This document shows positions 53,249 through 62,395 of a DNA stretch of 64,000 nucleotides, in pieces. Under the pieces are notes generated by a model. The model had not been told where the DNA came from. It saw only the letters and a program-made list of their open reading frames with translations, and made no database searches. A program made the translations under genes and the position numbers. This stretch comes from Facklamia sp050409585 (lineage in GTDB: Bacteria; Bacillota; Bacilli; Lactobacillales; Aerococcaceae). Position 1 is the first letter of the stretch, and each line of letters opens with the position of its first letter. The stretch is taken from contig NZ_JBNUPE010000001.1 of the NCBI RefSeq assembly GCF_050409585.1, forward strand, positions 62,001-126,000, given 5' to 3'.

Positions 53249-54268
53249 TTAAATCAATTTCATCTGTTCTTCAGGAAATTCTACCGACTGTGCAAATTTA
53301 ATATCATTGTATAAGTGACATGCCACAAAGTGACCCGGTTCAACTTCTCTGAGTTCAACTGGAGTTGTCTTACAAATCTCCATACAGTGTTTACATCTAC
53401 CAGCAAAACGACAACCCTCTGGAGGGTTCACCGGACTTGGTACATCTCCTTCTAAGAAAATCCGCTCTCGTTTAACTCCAACTTTTGGAATCGGAATAGC
53501 TGAAAGTAAAGCTCTCGTATAAGGATGTAATGGATTTTCAAAAATCCGATCATAAGTACCTAATTCCACGATCTGACCAAGATACATAACAGCTATCCGG
53601 TCAGAAATATGCCGAACAACTGATAAGTCATGTGAAATAAAGAGATAAGTCAGACCAAATTCCTCTTGCAGTTGATCCATCAAGTTTAAGATTTGAGCCT
53701 GAATGGAAACATCCAAGGCAGAAACCGGTTCATCTAAAACAAGAAACTTCGGTTGAAGAATAAGTGCCCTAGCAATACCAATTCTTTGACGCCGTCCGCC
53801 ATCTAATTCATGTGGGAATGAACCAGCTAACCGTCTAGCTAGACCTACCGTCTCCATCATTTTATACACTTTTTGCTCTAATTCAGCCTGGTTTCTTGTC
53901 AATTTATTAACACGTAAGGGCTCAGCTATTAAGTCAAAAGTGGACATCCTTGGATTAAGAGAAGAGTAAGGGTCTTGAAAAACTATTTGCATCTCTTGAC
54001 GCATCAAGCGCATTTCTTTCAAGCCCTTGTATTCCATAATGTTCTTACCTTCAAGGTAAATCTCACCGGCCGTTGGTTCATGTAAACGAATAATGGCACG
54101 TCCTGCCGTAGACTTTCCACAACCAGACTCACCCACTAGACCCAAAGTCTCACCTTTTTTAATATCAAAACTAATATTATCAACCGCTTTTAAATCACCG
54201 GCTTTAGTGGGGAAATATTTTTTAAGATTACGCACACTAATCAATGCTTCTTGATTATTGTTAGTCAA
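53249..54268 (-). CDS. dppF: peptide ABC transporter ATP-binding protein DppF
   Basis: 339 residues. Walker A GESGCGKST and Walker B FLVLDEPVSALDVS are normal. The ABC signature reads LDGGRRQRIG instead of the usual SGGQ form, a variant I recall in a subgroup of OppF-like proteins. The C-terminal oligopeptide-ATPase tail with CRFAGRCKHCMEIC holds four cysteines of the Fe-S type. Last gene of dppABCDF, overlapping dppD by 8 nt. Confidence 0.92.
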   Translation of the reverse strand: MTNNNQEALISVRNLKKYFPTKAGDLKAVDNISFDIKKGETLGLVGESGCGKSTAGRAIIRLHEPTAGEIYLEGKNIMEYKGLKEMRLMRQEMQIVFQDPYSSLNPRMSTFDLIAEPLRVNKLTRNQAELEQKVYKMMETVGLARRLAGSFPHELDGGRRQRIGIARALILQPKFLVLDEPVSALDVSIQAQILNLMDQLQEEFGLTYLFISHDLSVVRHISDRIAVMYLGQIVELGTYDRIFENPLHPYTRALLSAIPIPKVGVKRERIFLEGDVPSPVNPPEGCRFAGRCKHCMEICKTTPVELREVEPGHFVACHLYNDIKFAQSVEFPEEQMKLI

Positions 54269-55244
54269 GGTTTTCTCCCCCTTCCTGGTTATATAAATGA
54301 CAAGCTACATAGTGACCAGGTTTTACTTCACGATATTCTGGAAATTTATACTTACAAATTTCCATGCAATGTTTACATCTTGGATGGAAGCGACAGCCTG
54401 ACGGTAAATCCGAAGGGTCCGGTGTTGAGCCAGAAATGACTTTTAATTTATCCACATCTTCATCGGCACTTGGAATGGAATCAAACAAACCTCGCGTATA
54501 AGGATGCAGTGGTTCTTCATATAAACTCTCAACAGAAGCATGTTCCACAATCGTACCGGCATAAATAACCGATACATAGTCGCAAATTTCAGCGACTACA
54601 CCTAAATCGTGAGTGATTAAAATCATTGATGTATCGTATTTATCTTTTAAATCTTTCATTAATTCTAGTACTTGTGCTTGAATGGTTACATCGAGAGCCG
54701 TTGTCGGTTCATCGGCAATAATTAATTCCGGATTACATGCAAGAGCCATCGCAATAACCACCCGCTGCTTCATACCACCAGAGAATTGATGTGGATAGTC
54801 ATTCAATCTTTCTTTACGGATTCCAACTAACTCTAACATTTCTTCTGCTTTTGCAACGGTTTCTTCTTTAGTAAGATCTTGATGGAGTTCGATAACTTCC
54901 TTAATTTGATCTCCAACGGTCATTATCGGATTTAATGAAGTCATTGGATCTTGGAAAATCATCGAAATTTTATTGCCTCGGATATTGAACATATCCTTTT
55001 CTTTAACATTCATTAAGTCTTGATCTTCAAGTAAGATTTCACCTGAGGTAATCTTACCAGGAGGATCTTGAATTAATTGCATAATAGCTAAAGCCGTTGT
55101 TGTTTTTCCTGCACCAGTTTCTCCAACTAACCCCAAGGTCTCTTTCTTACCGATTGACAGATTCAAATTATTAACTGCGTATACAGTTCCTGAATCTGTC
55201 TCATATTGTACACTAACATTTCGTAAGTCTAATAATTCCACCAT
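54261..55244 (-). CDS. dppD: peptide ABC transporter ATP-binding protein DppD
   Basis: 327 residues. Walker A GETGAGKTT, signature FSGGMKQRVV, Walker B LIIADEPTTALD. C-terminal cysteine cluster CRFHPRCKHCMEIC is complete (Fe-S type, as in DppD). It ends in the shared 8-nt overlap with dppF and starts 11 nt after dppC. Confidence 0.94.
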   Translation of the reverse strand: MVELLDLRNVSVQYETDSGTVYAVNNLNLSIGKKETLGLVGETGAGKTTTALAIMQLIQDPPGKITSGEILLEDQDLMNVKEKDMFNIRGNKISMIFQDPMTSLNPIMTVGDQIKEVIELHQDLTKEETVAKAEEMLELVGIRKERLNDYPHQFSGGMKQRVVIAMALACNPELIIADEPTTALDVTIQAQVLELMKDLKDKYDTSMILITHDLGVVAEICDYVSVIYAGTIVEHASVESLYEEPLHPYTRGLFDSIPSADEDVDKLKVISGSTPDPSDLPSGCRFHPRCKHCMEICKYKFPEYREVKPGHYVACHLYNQEGGENLD

Positions 55245-55255
55245 AATCTTTCCCC

Positions 55256-56233
55256 CTAGCGCTTCAGCTTAGGATCGAGTGCATCACGCAGACCATCCCC
55301 TAAGACATTTAATGCAAAAATCGTTGTAACAATAGCCAGTCCTGGGAAGAGGGTCATATGTACAGCATCTCGAATGTAAGAACGACCACCTGATAACATA
55401 GCTCCCCACTCTGGTGTTGGTGGCTCTAATCCTAAACCGATAAAACTTAAACCAGCAGCATTAATAATTGCATAGGCAACCCCGAGGGTCGCTTGAACAA
55501 TAATCGGTGCCATACAGTTTGGAATGATATGTTTTAAGATAATTCTAAAATCACTCGAACCATTTGCTTTAGCTGCTTCCACAAATTCCATATCACGAAT
55601 AGAAAGCACAGAGGAGCGTACTAAACGCGCATAACCTGGAATAGCTGCAATCCCCACAGCAATCATAAGGTTTGCCAATCCGGGCCCTAAAGCTGCCATA
55701 ATAGCAATCGCTAATAGAATATCTGGTATCGATTGTAGAATATCAATAAAGCGCATAAGCATATTATCTACTCGACCACCATAATAACCTGTAACTGCTC
55801 CAATCGCTACACCAATAATCAGTGAAATCGATACCGAAATAAATCCAACTTTTAGGGAAATTCTTGATCCATAAATAACCCTAGAAAAAATATCACGACC
55901 CAAATCATCTGTTCCAAATAGATGTTCTGAACTTGGTGGTGCAAATTGATTTTGTAGGTTTTGTTCAGCAAAACCATAAGGAGCAATCTGATCTGCAAAA
56001 ATAGCCACTAATACCAAAAGTCCAATAATAAAGAGACCCACCATTGCCAATTTATTACGTTTCATACGAATCCAAATGTCTTGCAGACCACGGAAGCGAC
56101 CACGCTTATGTTCTTGCTCTTTCAGATAATGGTCCTTTACAACTGAATGCTCTTCTTCCATTCCGCTAACTATCTGATTACGGTCTAATTCAGCTACTTC
56201 ATCTTTTTCAGAGTTTAATTTAGGATTTTCCAT
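55256..56233 (-). CDS. dppC: peptide ABC transporter permease DppC
   Basis: 325 residues. Charged ~40-residue N-terminal extension, then six transmembrane helices. HLFGTDDLGRDIFSRVIYGSRISL and the C-terminal LGDGLRDALDPKLKR are typical. Coupling loop VEAAKANGSSDFRIILKH contacts the ATPases. Lies 12 nt after dppB. Confidence 0.94.
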   Translation of the reverse strand: MENPKLNSEKDEVAELDRNQIVSGMEEEHSVVKDHYLKEQEHKRGRFRGLQDIWIRMKRNKLAMVGLFIIGLLVLVAIFADQIAPYGFAEQNLQNQFAPPSSEHLFGTDDLGRDIFSRVIYGSRISLKVGFISVSISLIIGVAIGAVTGYYGGRVDNMLMRFIDILQSIPDILLAIAIMAALGPGLANLMIAVGIAAIPGYARLVRSSVLSIRDMEFVEAAKANGSSDFRIILKHIIPNCMAPIIVQATLGVAYAIINAAGLSFIGLGLEPPTPEWGAMLSGGRSYIRDAVHMTLFPGLAIVTTIFALNVLGDGLRDALDPKLKR

Positions 56234-56245
56234 GTTGATACCCCC

Positions 56246-57175
56246 TTACACATATTTTGTCTTAATTCGTGGGTCAACATAGGTATATAGGATATCCACA
56301 ATTAAGTTAACAATACTAAAGGTTACCGCCACAAAGAGAACACATCCCAGAACCATCGGCATATCACGCATCTTGATGGAGTCAACCATCAAACGACCAA
56401 TACCAGGAATTGAGAAGATTACCTCTGTCATTAAGGCTCCCCCCATAAGCTGACCAAACTGAGTACCGACAATTGTAATGATTGGAATCAAGGCGTTTCC
56501 AAGCGCATGCTTCCAAACGACAACATTTTGCCGCTGACCCTTGGCTTTTGCTGTTTGAATATAGTCTTGTCGAATAACTTCCAGCATTGAAGATCGAGTC
56601 ATCCGCGTAATAACCGAAACGGACTGGGATCCCAAGGCAACAGCAGGAAGAACCATCTGAGATGGCATTGAAAATCCTGATGATGGGAACCAGCCTAGTC
56701 TAACAGAGAATAACATAATAAGTAAAAGTCCTAACCAGAATACTGGCATTGAAATACCAATTAAAGCAAAAACCATAGCGATATTATCAAAAATAGAATA
56801 CTGTTTAATCGCACAGATAATTCCAATTGGAATACCTAATAGAACAGCAAAAGAAATGGAAAGAAATGCTAATTTTATTGTAGCACCTGCTCGGTTAAAA
56901 ATCTCAGCTGCAACTGAAGACTTAGTAATATAGGAAGTTCCTAAATCTAATTTAGTAAATACATTCTTAATGTAACGACCAAATTGTACTAAGAACGGAT
57001 CTTCTAATCCCATTTCTAGTCTTAAAGCCTTAACTGCTGCCTCAGAAGCAGAAGGTCCTAAAGCATTTCGTGCAGGATCTCCTGGAGTGATATAAAGCAA
57101 AGCAAATACAATAAAAGAGACGCCTAAAATGACAGGAATTAAATACAGTAGCCTTTTTAATATATATTTTAGCAT
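56246..57175 (-). CDS. dppB: peptide ABC transporter permease DppB
   Basis: 309 residues, six helices. KYILKRLLYLIPVILGVSFIVF begins the first (family hallmark shortened here to ILKRLLYLIPV), and YTYVDPRIK closes the protein. The coupling loop is TAKAKGQRQNVVVWKH. First permease of the operon, after the hairpin that follows dppA. Confidence 0.94.
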   Translation of the reverse strand: MLKYILKRLLYLIPVILGVSFIVFALLYITPGDPARNALGPSASEAAVKALRLEMGLEDPFLVQFGRYIKNVFTKLDLGTSYITKSSVAAEIFNRAGATIKLAFLSISFAVLLGIPIGIICAIKQYSIFDNIAMVFALIGISMPVFWLGLLLIMLFSVRLGWFPSSGFSMPSQMVLPAVALGSQSVSVITRMTRSSMLEVIRQDYIQTAKAKGQRQNVVVWKHALGNALIPIITIVGTQFGQLMGGALMTEVIFSIPGIGRLMVDSIKMRDMPMVLGCVLFVAVTFSIVNLIVDILYTYVDPRIKTKYV

Positions 57176-57200
57176 GTTTTAACGCACCCTCTTCTTTAGA

Positions 57201-57226
57201 TAGAGGAGATGTTTCCATCTCCTCTA
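57201..57226 (-). other. hairpin between dppA and dppB
   Basis: Perfect 11-bp stem TAGAGGAGATG / CATCTCCTCTA with a TTTC loop and no T-run. It probably stabilises the dppA mRNA 3' end or damps downstream expression. Confidence 0.7.
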
Positions 57227-57238
57227 GAATACAATGAA

Positions 57239-58762
57239 CTATTTTTCTCCCTTAGTTACCGGCGCTAATTGATACCATCCAAATGGAGAAAGTTTAATAT
57301 TTTTAACATCTTTTTGAGCACCCACTGTCAATTCTTTATTGTGCTCTGGAATCCAAGCTGTGATATCCATTAAATGTTCTTGTGCTTGACGGTAAAGGTC
57401 TGCACGCTCCTCATCATCTTGAGAGAAACGGGCTTCTTCTAACATCTTATCTAACTCATCATCTTCAAGATAGATGTAGTTACCACCTTCACCTTTAGCT
57501 GAAGAGTGGAAGCATGGATATAAGAAAGTATCTGGGTCTGGAGAATCTGCTGTCCATGCAATTTCAAACATATCGTGTTTACCATTCTTAATTAACTCGT
57601 TAAATGCTGACCATTCTAATACGTTTATTGAAACATCAATACCTACTTCTGATAATTGTTCCTTCATAGCAGTTGCCATATCAATCCGGTCTTTGTTTTC
57701 ATTAGTTGAAATAGAAGTTTCAAAGCCATCTGGGAAACCAGCTTCTTCTAGTAATTCTTTCGCTTTTTCAACGTCGCGTGCACGTGGCTCATATTCATCA
57801 GAGATAGAATAAGCTAACGTAGGTGACATTACACCTGTAGCTGTTTGACCTAATCCTTTAAATACAGCTTTAACGATCGAATCAATGTCAATTGCATAAG
57901 AAATCGCTTCACGAACTTTTGGATCATTAAATGGTTCTTTAGCAATATTAAATCCTAAATAAGTTGTCCCATAGTCAAAAGATTTCAATAATTGTAATTT
58001 ATCATTGTTTTCAACCTTCTCAAGATCAATTGCTGAGATGTCATAAGCAATATCTACCCCACCAGATTCCAACTCAATCACACGGTTACTTGGTTCAGGG
58101 ATTACACGGAAAATTAAATTCTTGTATTCAGTTTTTTCCCCATGGTAATCATCAAAACGTTCCATTTCAACAGAATCTGCCTTGGTCCACTTAACAAATT
58201 TCACAGCGTTAGTTCCTACAGGATTACGTGCGTAATCATTACCTGCTTCGTTTACTGCTTTTTCATTTACGATATATGCACCAGGGTGGCATAAAGCAGC
58301 TAAAATACCAGAAAACGGCTCAGTTTGTTTAAATTCTACTGTATAGTCATCAGTAGCTTTTACAGAGTCAATATCGATTGTTTCGAATAAGTGCTTCACG
58401 TTTGGTGCTTCAATCGCACGTTTTAGAGAAAAAACAACGTCAGATGCCTTTAATTCTTCTCCGTTATGGAATTTGATTCCTTGTTTTAATTTAAAAACGT
58501 ATGTTGTTTCATCAGGTTGATCAAAACTTTCAGCCAAGCTAGGTTCTGCCTTACCCTCATCATTGATTTTAACTAATCCCTCATATATTTGAGTCATAAC
58601 ATGACTGGACTGGTTATCATTGGTGGCAATCGGATCGAGTGAAATTGCATCCCCAGATACAGCAACTGTTAAAGTTTCTCCACTTCCTCCACCAGAGCAG
58701 CCTACTAATAAAAATACGCCCATTAACAATAACGTAAATAATCCTAATTTTCTTTTCATCAT
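57239..58762 (-). CDS. dppA: peptide-binding lipoprotein DppA
   Basis: 507 residues, SBP_bac_5 family. The start at 58762 (or 58759) has AAAGGAG upstream. Signal peptide with an intact lipobox, VFLLVGC/SGGG, so it is the one true lipoprotein among the five binding proteins here. ISLDPIATNDNQSSHVMTQIY and GIKFHNGEELKASDVVFSL are cluster C hallmarks. First gene of dppABCDF. Confidence 0.94.
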   Translation of the reverse strand: MMKRKLGLFTLLLMGVFLLVGCSGGGSGETLTVAVSGDAISLDPIATNDNQSSHVMTQIYEGLVKINDEGKAEPSLAESFDQPDETTYVFKLKQGIKFHNGEELKASDVVFSLKRAIEAPNVKHLFETIDIDSVKATDDYTVEFKQTEPFSGILAALCHPGAYIVNEKAVNEAGNDYARNPVGTNAVKFVKWTKADSVEMERFDDYHGEKTEYKNLIFRVIPEPSNRVIELESGGVDIAYDISAIDLEKVENNDKLQLLKSFDYGTTYLGFNIAKEPFNDPKVREAISYAIDIDSIVKAVFKGLGQTATGVMSPTLAYSISDEYEPRARDVEKAKELLEEAGFPDGFETSISTNENKDRIDMATAMKEQLSEVGIDVSINVLEWSAFNELIKNGKHDMFEIAWTADSPDPDTFLYPCFHSSAKGEGGNYIYLEDDELDKMLEEARFSQDDEERADLYRQAQEHLMDITAWIPEHNKELTVGAQKDVKNIKLSPFGWYQLAPVTKGEK

Positions 58763-58797
58763 AATTGCTCCTTTATTTATTTGAAAAATCAACTCTC

Positions 58798-58845
58798 TTA
58801 AAAGTGAAATTTTTCACAAAGACCAGATAACAATAACTTACCCAT
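58798..58845 (-). CDS. possible 15-residue leader peptide of the dpp operon
   Basis: AAGGAGG stands 3 nt before an ATG that encodes MGKLLLSGLCEKFHF then TAA, inside the ~130-nt dpp leader. The TGTGA-N6-TCACT element overlaps its end. The spacing is shorter than ideal, so translation is a suggestion. Confidence 0.35.
   Translation of the reverse strand: MGKLLLSGLCEKFHF
58803..58818 (-). promoter_or_regulatory. CRP/FNR-like palindrome in the dpp leader
   Basis: TGTGA-AAAATT-TCACT on the minus strand, five-six-five spacing as for CRP-family regulators; compare 36896-36910 at oppA. Downstream of the promoter, so repression would be the likely effect if real. Confidence 0.4.
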
Positions 58846-58895
58846 TATCCTCCTTCCATAAATATTCATTCCGTTGCAAGCGGATTCATATTTTC

Positions 58896-58924
58896 AGTCT
58901 ACCTTTTACCTGTTTGTTTGTCAA
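58896..58924 (-). promoter_or_regulatory. dpp promoter
   Basis: TTGACA (58919-58924), 17 nt, TAGACT (58896-58901). A cre-like TGCAAGCGGATTCA (three mismatches) lies at about 58875-58888, just past the start site. Confidence 0.85.
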
Positions 58925-59230
58925 CGCTTTCTTTATTGACATACAGCTATCTTTTAAAATTTTTATTTTGCTCTAAAATATAATATGAGTAACTATCAAA
59001 AAATTTATTGATTTATTTAGTGAAATTTTTTAGTTAATTTTTGGTTAATATTTTATTTATATTGTGAATAAATAAATATGAACGACCTTCATTTTTTTGT
59101 TGAGCATATTATTCATTTAAATAGTTTCTTTTCTTTGATTTTCTTCACAATCTTTATTGGATAAGAACGACTTTATTTCAATGAATTAAGTAATTATAGA
59201 TTGTGCATTCTCTAGATCAAAAAATTCAAT
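58925..59230. other. AT-rich intergenic stretch
   Basis: About 300 nt between the dpp promoter and the brnQ terminator. Very AT-rich, no coding frame, no recognised RNA or repeat. Confidence 0.5.
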
Positions 59231-59262
59231 AAAAAAATACTGGATCTAAGTCCAGCATTTTT
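59231..59262 (-). terminator. brnQ terminator
   Basis: AAAAATACTGGA / TCCAGCATTTTT with T7 following on the minus strand. Confidence 0.8.
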
Positions 59263-59334
59263 ATATCACTTTATTGAAATGTTAATTTGAAAATAAATTA
59301 TTAAAAATTTTATTAGGCTAATGCTTTAATTTCT

Positions 59335-60651
59335 TTAGACAGTAAAGTCTAAGCTTTGGGAACGGTCGACAAAAATAACACTGACTAAAGTTCCAAGGAC
59401 GAGAGTTGGAATCCATGCAAAGCCAATTTTTACTAGGGGCATATCTACAAGCCACTTCCACTCGATGACTTTAGCGTTCAATAGAACAGAAAAAAAGCTA
59501 ACTAATAAGACGAACAGTAGAGGTAATAAAAATTGCATTCTGTTAAGTGGTCGCACTTTATGTAAGATGACAAGGAAAATAAGAGACATAGTGACAGGAT
59601 AAATTATCTCTAAAACAGGACCACTAGTCGCTATAATTTGATCCAATCCTTGATTGGCCATTAACCATGACACAGCAGTCATTATGATAACATGATTTTG
59701 ATAGGAAATCTTAGGGTATAGATCATGAAAAAACTGACTAATTGCTGCTACTAGGCCACAAGCGGTGGTTAAACAAGCTAAAAAGACAATAATTCCTAAC
59801 AAAGCAACACCGGATTGCCCCATAGCATTATTTGCTATAGTCTGTAATAGAAAAGTTCCAAGATTTTGACCTTCAGGCAGAGCCTCTGTTAGACTAATAT
59901 GATTACCAACCCATGCTAGACCAAAGTAGAAAAGTCCCAATAAGCTTGCTGCAATTAATGAAGCCTTGCTTCCTTCTTTTAATAGTGTTTTTTGATCAAA
60001 GACACCTTTTGTTTCAAAAGCACTTTTAACAACAATAGCAAAGGCTAATGTGGCAAGTGTGTCCATAGTAGCATAACCCTTAACAAAACCTTCAGCCAAA
60101 GGATTGTTTTGATATGCTATTTTCATCGGAGCAGAAGGTTCATTTGTTCGATAAAGGAAATAGGATCTTACTAGAAAAATGACTAAGGAAATTAACAAAG
60201 CTGGCGTCAGCCACTTGCCAATCGCATCAACTATCGAATTCTTATTTAATGAAATCCACAAAACAAGACCAAAAAAGACGAAGGTAAATAAGGCTAAAGT
60301 AATCCCATTAGCGTTAGATATATATGGAAGAGCGGACATCTCATAAGTAGTTGTGGCCGTCCGCGGAATAGCAAACAAGGGCCCTATGATTAAATAGTTA
60401 CAAGTTAATAAAACAATCGCAAAGACAGAGTTAATTTTACTCAAAGCATTAAAATAACCGCCTTTTAAACTTGAGCCAACAATCATCGACAATAATGGCA
60501 ACCCGACGCCGGTAATGATGAAACCTAAAATAGCTGGTAATAAACTCTGACCTGCTTCGTGGCCGAGAGCAACTGGAAAGATTAAGTTACCTGCTCCAAA
60601 AAACATGGCAAATAACATAAAACCAATAGCTAATAGATCTTTCTTCTTCAT
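59335..60651 (-). CDS. brnQ: branched-chain amino acid transporter BrnQ
   Basis: 438 residues, LivCS family, twelve predicted transmembrane helices; Na+-coupled uptake of Leu, Ile and Val. GFMLFAMFFGAGNLIFP at the N-terminus is the family signature, and the AFAIVVKSAFETKGV and CLTTACGLVAAISQFF regions fit. Monocistronic; the start has AGGGA upstream. Confidence 0.95.
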   Translation of the reverse strand: MKKKDLLAIGFMLFAMFFGAGNLIFPVALGHEAGQSLLPAILGFIITGVGLPLLSMIVGSSLKGGYFNALSKINSVFAIVLLTCNYLIIGPLFAIPRTATTTYEMSALPYISNANGITLALFTFVFFGLVLWISLNKNSIVDAIGKWLTPALLISLVIFLVRSYFLYRTNEPSAPMKIAYQNNPLAEGFVKGYATMDTLATLAFAIVVKSAFETKGVFDQKTLLKEGSKASLIAASLLGLFYFGLAWVGNHISLTEALPEGQNLGTFLLQTIANNAMGQSGVALLGIIVFLACLTTACGLVAAISQFFHDLYPKISYQNHVIIMTAVSWLMANQGLDQIIATSGPVLEIIYPVTMSLIFLVILHKVRPLNRMQFLLPLLFVLLVSFFSVLLNAKVIEWKWLVDMPLVKIGFAWIPTLVLGTLVSVIFVDRSQSLDFTV

Positions 60652-60757
60652 ACTAATCCCTCCAGAAAATAAAGTAGGTTTATTTTATTAAAATTGCATG
60701 AGGATTTCAAGAGGAATTTCTAATAAAAATTAAGTAAACGAATTCATTTATACAATC

Positions 60758-60785
60758 AAAAAAGCTGGCCATTAGCCAGCTTTTA
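60758..60785. terminator. terminator after the second NlpA-type operon
   Basis: AAAAGCTGGC / GCCAGCTTTT with a 5-nt loop, usable from both strands. Confidence 0.85.
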
Positions 60786-60794
60786 CTTTTTCTA

Positions 60795-61691
60795 TTATTC
60801 TGCTTCTTCTGAAGAATCATCTTGATCATCAGATGCTTCTTCATTCTGATCGTCTTCATCGTCTTCATTGTCTTTAGAATCAAAAGCTGGTTCTAAGTGT
60901 CCTTCTTCCGCTAATTTATCGACAAATTCACGTACTTCAGGAGATGAGAAAGCTTTTTGTAATGCCTTAGCTGCTTCACTATCTTTATTTCCTTCACGAA
61001 CTGAAAGAATAATAGCAAAAGTATTTTCATCATCTTTTTCTAAGAACAAAGCATCTTCAGGTTTTAAATCAATTGAAGCAATATAAGTTGGGTAGTTGAA
61101 AACTAATTCAACGCCATCCTCATAAGCACCTGTTAAGTTTAATAAGTCAACACTTGTAAACTCGAAGTTATAAGGATTTTCAGTAATGTCATCTACTGTC
61201 GGGAAAAGACCTGCTTCATCATCTAATTCAATTAAGTCATTTTGTTCAAGGACGAATAATGCACGTGCCTCATTTGTTGGATCTGAAGGAATAGCCACTT
61301 CTGCGCCCTCTTCGATATCTTCCATTGACTCATAAACAGGTGAATAGAACCCAACAACAGCGTTATATACTGGTTGAATGGCTACTAAATCTGCTTCACG
61401 CTCTTCATTGAACATTTCCATAAATGGAAGGTGTTGTGCAAAACTTCCAAAAGCTTCATCATTAAACACTGCTTCATTGTATTGAATATTATCAGAAACC
61501 TCTACTAATTCAATAGAGTAAGGCTCTTCAATTACATCCGCTGCAATTTCAACGATATCAGTCATCGGTGGCATATGAGAAGCAATCTTTAATACATTAT
61601 CTTCTTGTGCCGAAACGGATAGTAGACCGCTTAAAGCTAGTGACACTGATGCAAAAGTAACAAAGCTCTTAAATAAATTTTTATTAAACAT
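60795..61691 (-). CDS. second NlpA/MetQ-family binding protein, no lipobox, acidic tail
   Basis: 298 residues, NlpA family (shortened mature start VLKIASHMPPMTDIV). Ligand-site segments AIPSDPTNEARAL and FAQHLPFMEMF are present, but the family's usual D-N-A-F-Q-H run is changed to FGSFAQH. Signal peptide LSVSA/QEDN lacks cysteine. The last ~28 residues are almost all Asp/Glu (DNEDDEDDQNEE type), absent from the first MetQ. Amino acid substrate likely, but not proven to be methionine. Last gene of its operon. Confidence 0.88.
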   Translation of the reverse strand: MFNKNLFKSFVTFASVSLALSGLLSVSAQEDNVLKIASHMPPMTDIVEIAADVIEEPYSIELVEVSDNIQYNEAVFNDEAFGSFAQHLPFMEMFNEEREADLVAIQPVYNAVVGFYSPVYESMEDIEEGAEVAIPSDPTNEARALFVLEQNDLIELDDEAGLFPTVDDITENPYNFEFTSVDLLNLTGAYEDGVELVFNYPTYIASIDLKPEDALFLEKDDENTFAIILSVREGNKDSEAAKALQKAFSSPEVREFVDKLAEEGHLEPAFDSKDNEDDEDDQNEEASDDQDDSSEEAE

Positions 61692-61704
61692 CTAATTCCT
61701 CCTA

Positions 61705-62394
61705 TTATCTCTTATCTAACTTACGCGCAATTTTTAAACCTAACCATTGTAGAATTTGAACAATGATTATGATTAGAATAATCGCAAAATACATGATATC
61801 CGTTTCATACCTCTGGTAACCATATCGGATAGCAAAATCTCCTATCCCACCGCCGCCAACTACCCCCATAATGGTCGAATAAGATAGAAAGGATACAAAA
61901 GCAGTGGTAAATCCAATAATTAAAGATGACCGTGCTTCAACAAATAGAAATTGAGTGACTAACTCCCAAGTATTCGCTCCAAGGGAATCAGCTAATTCCA
62001 CCACGCCTTTAGGAATGTCATGCAAAGACTGTTCCACGAAGCGAGCATAAAGGACAATGGCAATCAACATCATCGGAAAGGATGCTGCAATCGGATCGCC
62101 AGTTGCTCGCCCATAAACCATTCGAATAAGGGGTTGCATTGCGACAACAAGTAACAAAAAAGGAAAAGAACGAACAATATTTACAAATAGGTTTAAGCTA
62201 GAATTCAAAAAATAATCCTTTCTTGCTTTACCCATTCGCTGACCCGGACTAGTCAAAAATAAAAGAGTACCTAAAGGAAGACCTAACAAAATAGCTGCTG
62301 CTGAGGAGAAAAAAAGCATAATACTTGTTTCTTGAAGACTTTCCCATAATTTTGGCCAATATTCAATGACGCGCACTATTATTTCTTCCAACAT
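61705..62394 (-). CDS. MetI-family permease of the second NlpA-type importer
   Basis: 229 residues, five transmembrane segments. EAA-loop VELADSLGANTWELVTQFL and the GVVGGGGIGDFAIRYGYQR block mirror MetI. Shorter N-terminus than the first MetI (249). One nt separates it from the ATPase gene, 13 nt from the binding protein. Confidence 0.9.
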   Translation of the reverse strand: MLEEIIVRVIEYWPKLWESLQETSIMLFFSSAAAILLGLPLGTLLFLTSPGQRMGKARKDYFLNSSLNLFVNIVRSFPFLLLVVAMQPLIRMVYGRATGDPIAASFPMMLIAIVLYARFVEQSLHDIPKGVVELADSLGANTWELVTQFLFVEARSSLIIGFTTAFVSFLSYSTIMGVVGGGGIGDFAIRYGYQRYETDIMYFAIILIIIIVQILQWLGLKIARKLDKR

Positions 62395-62395
62395 C

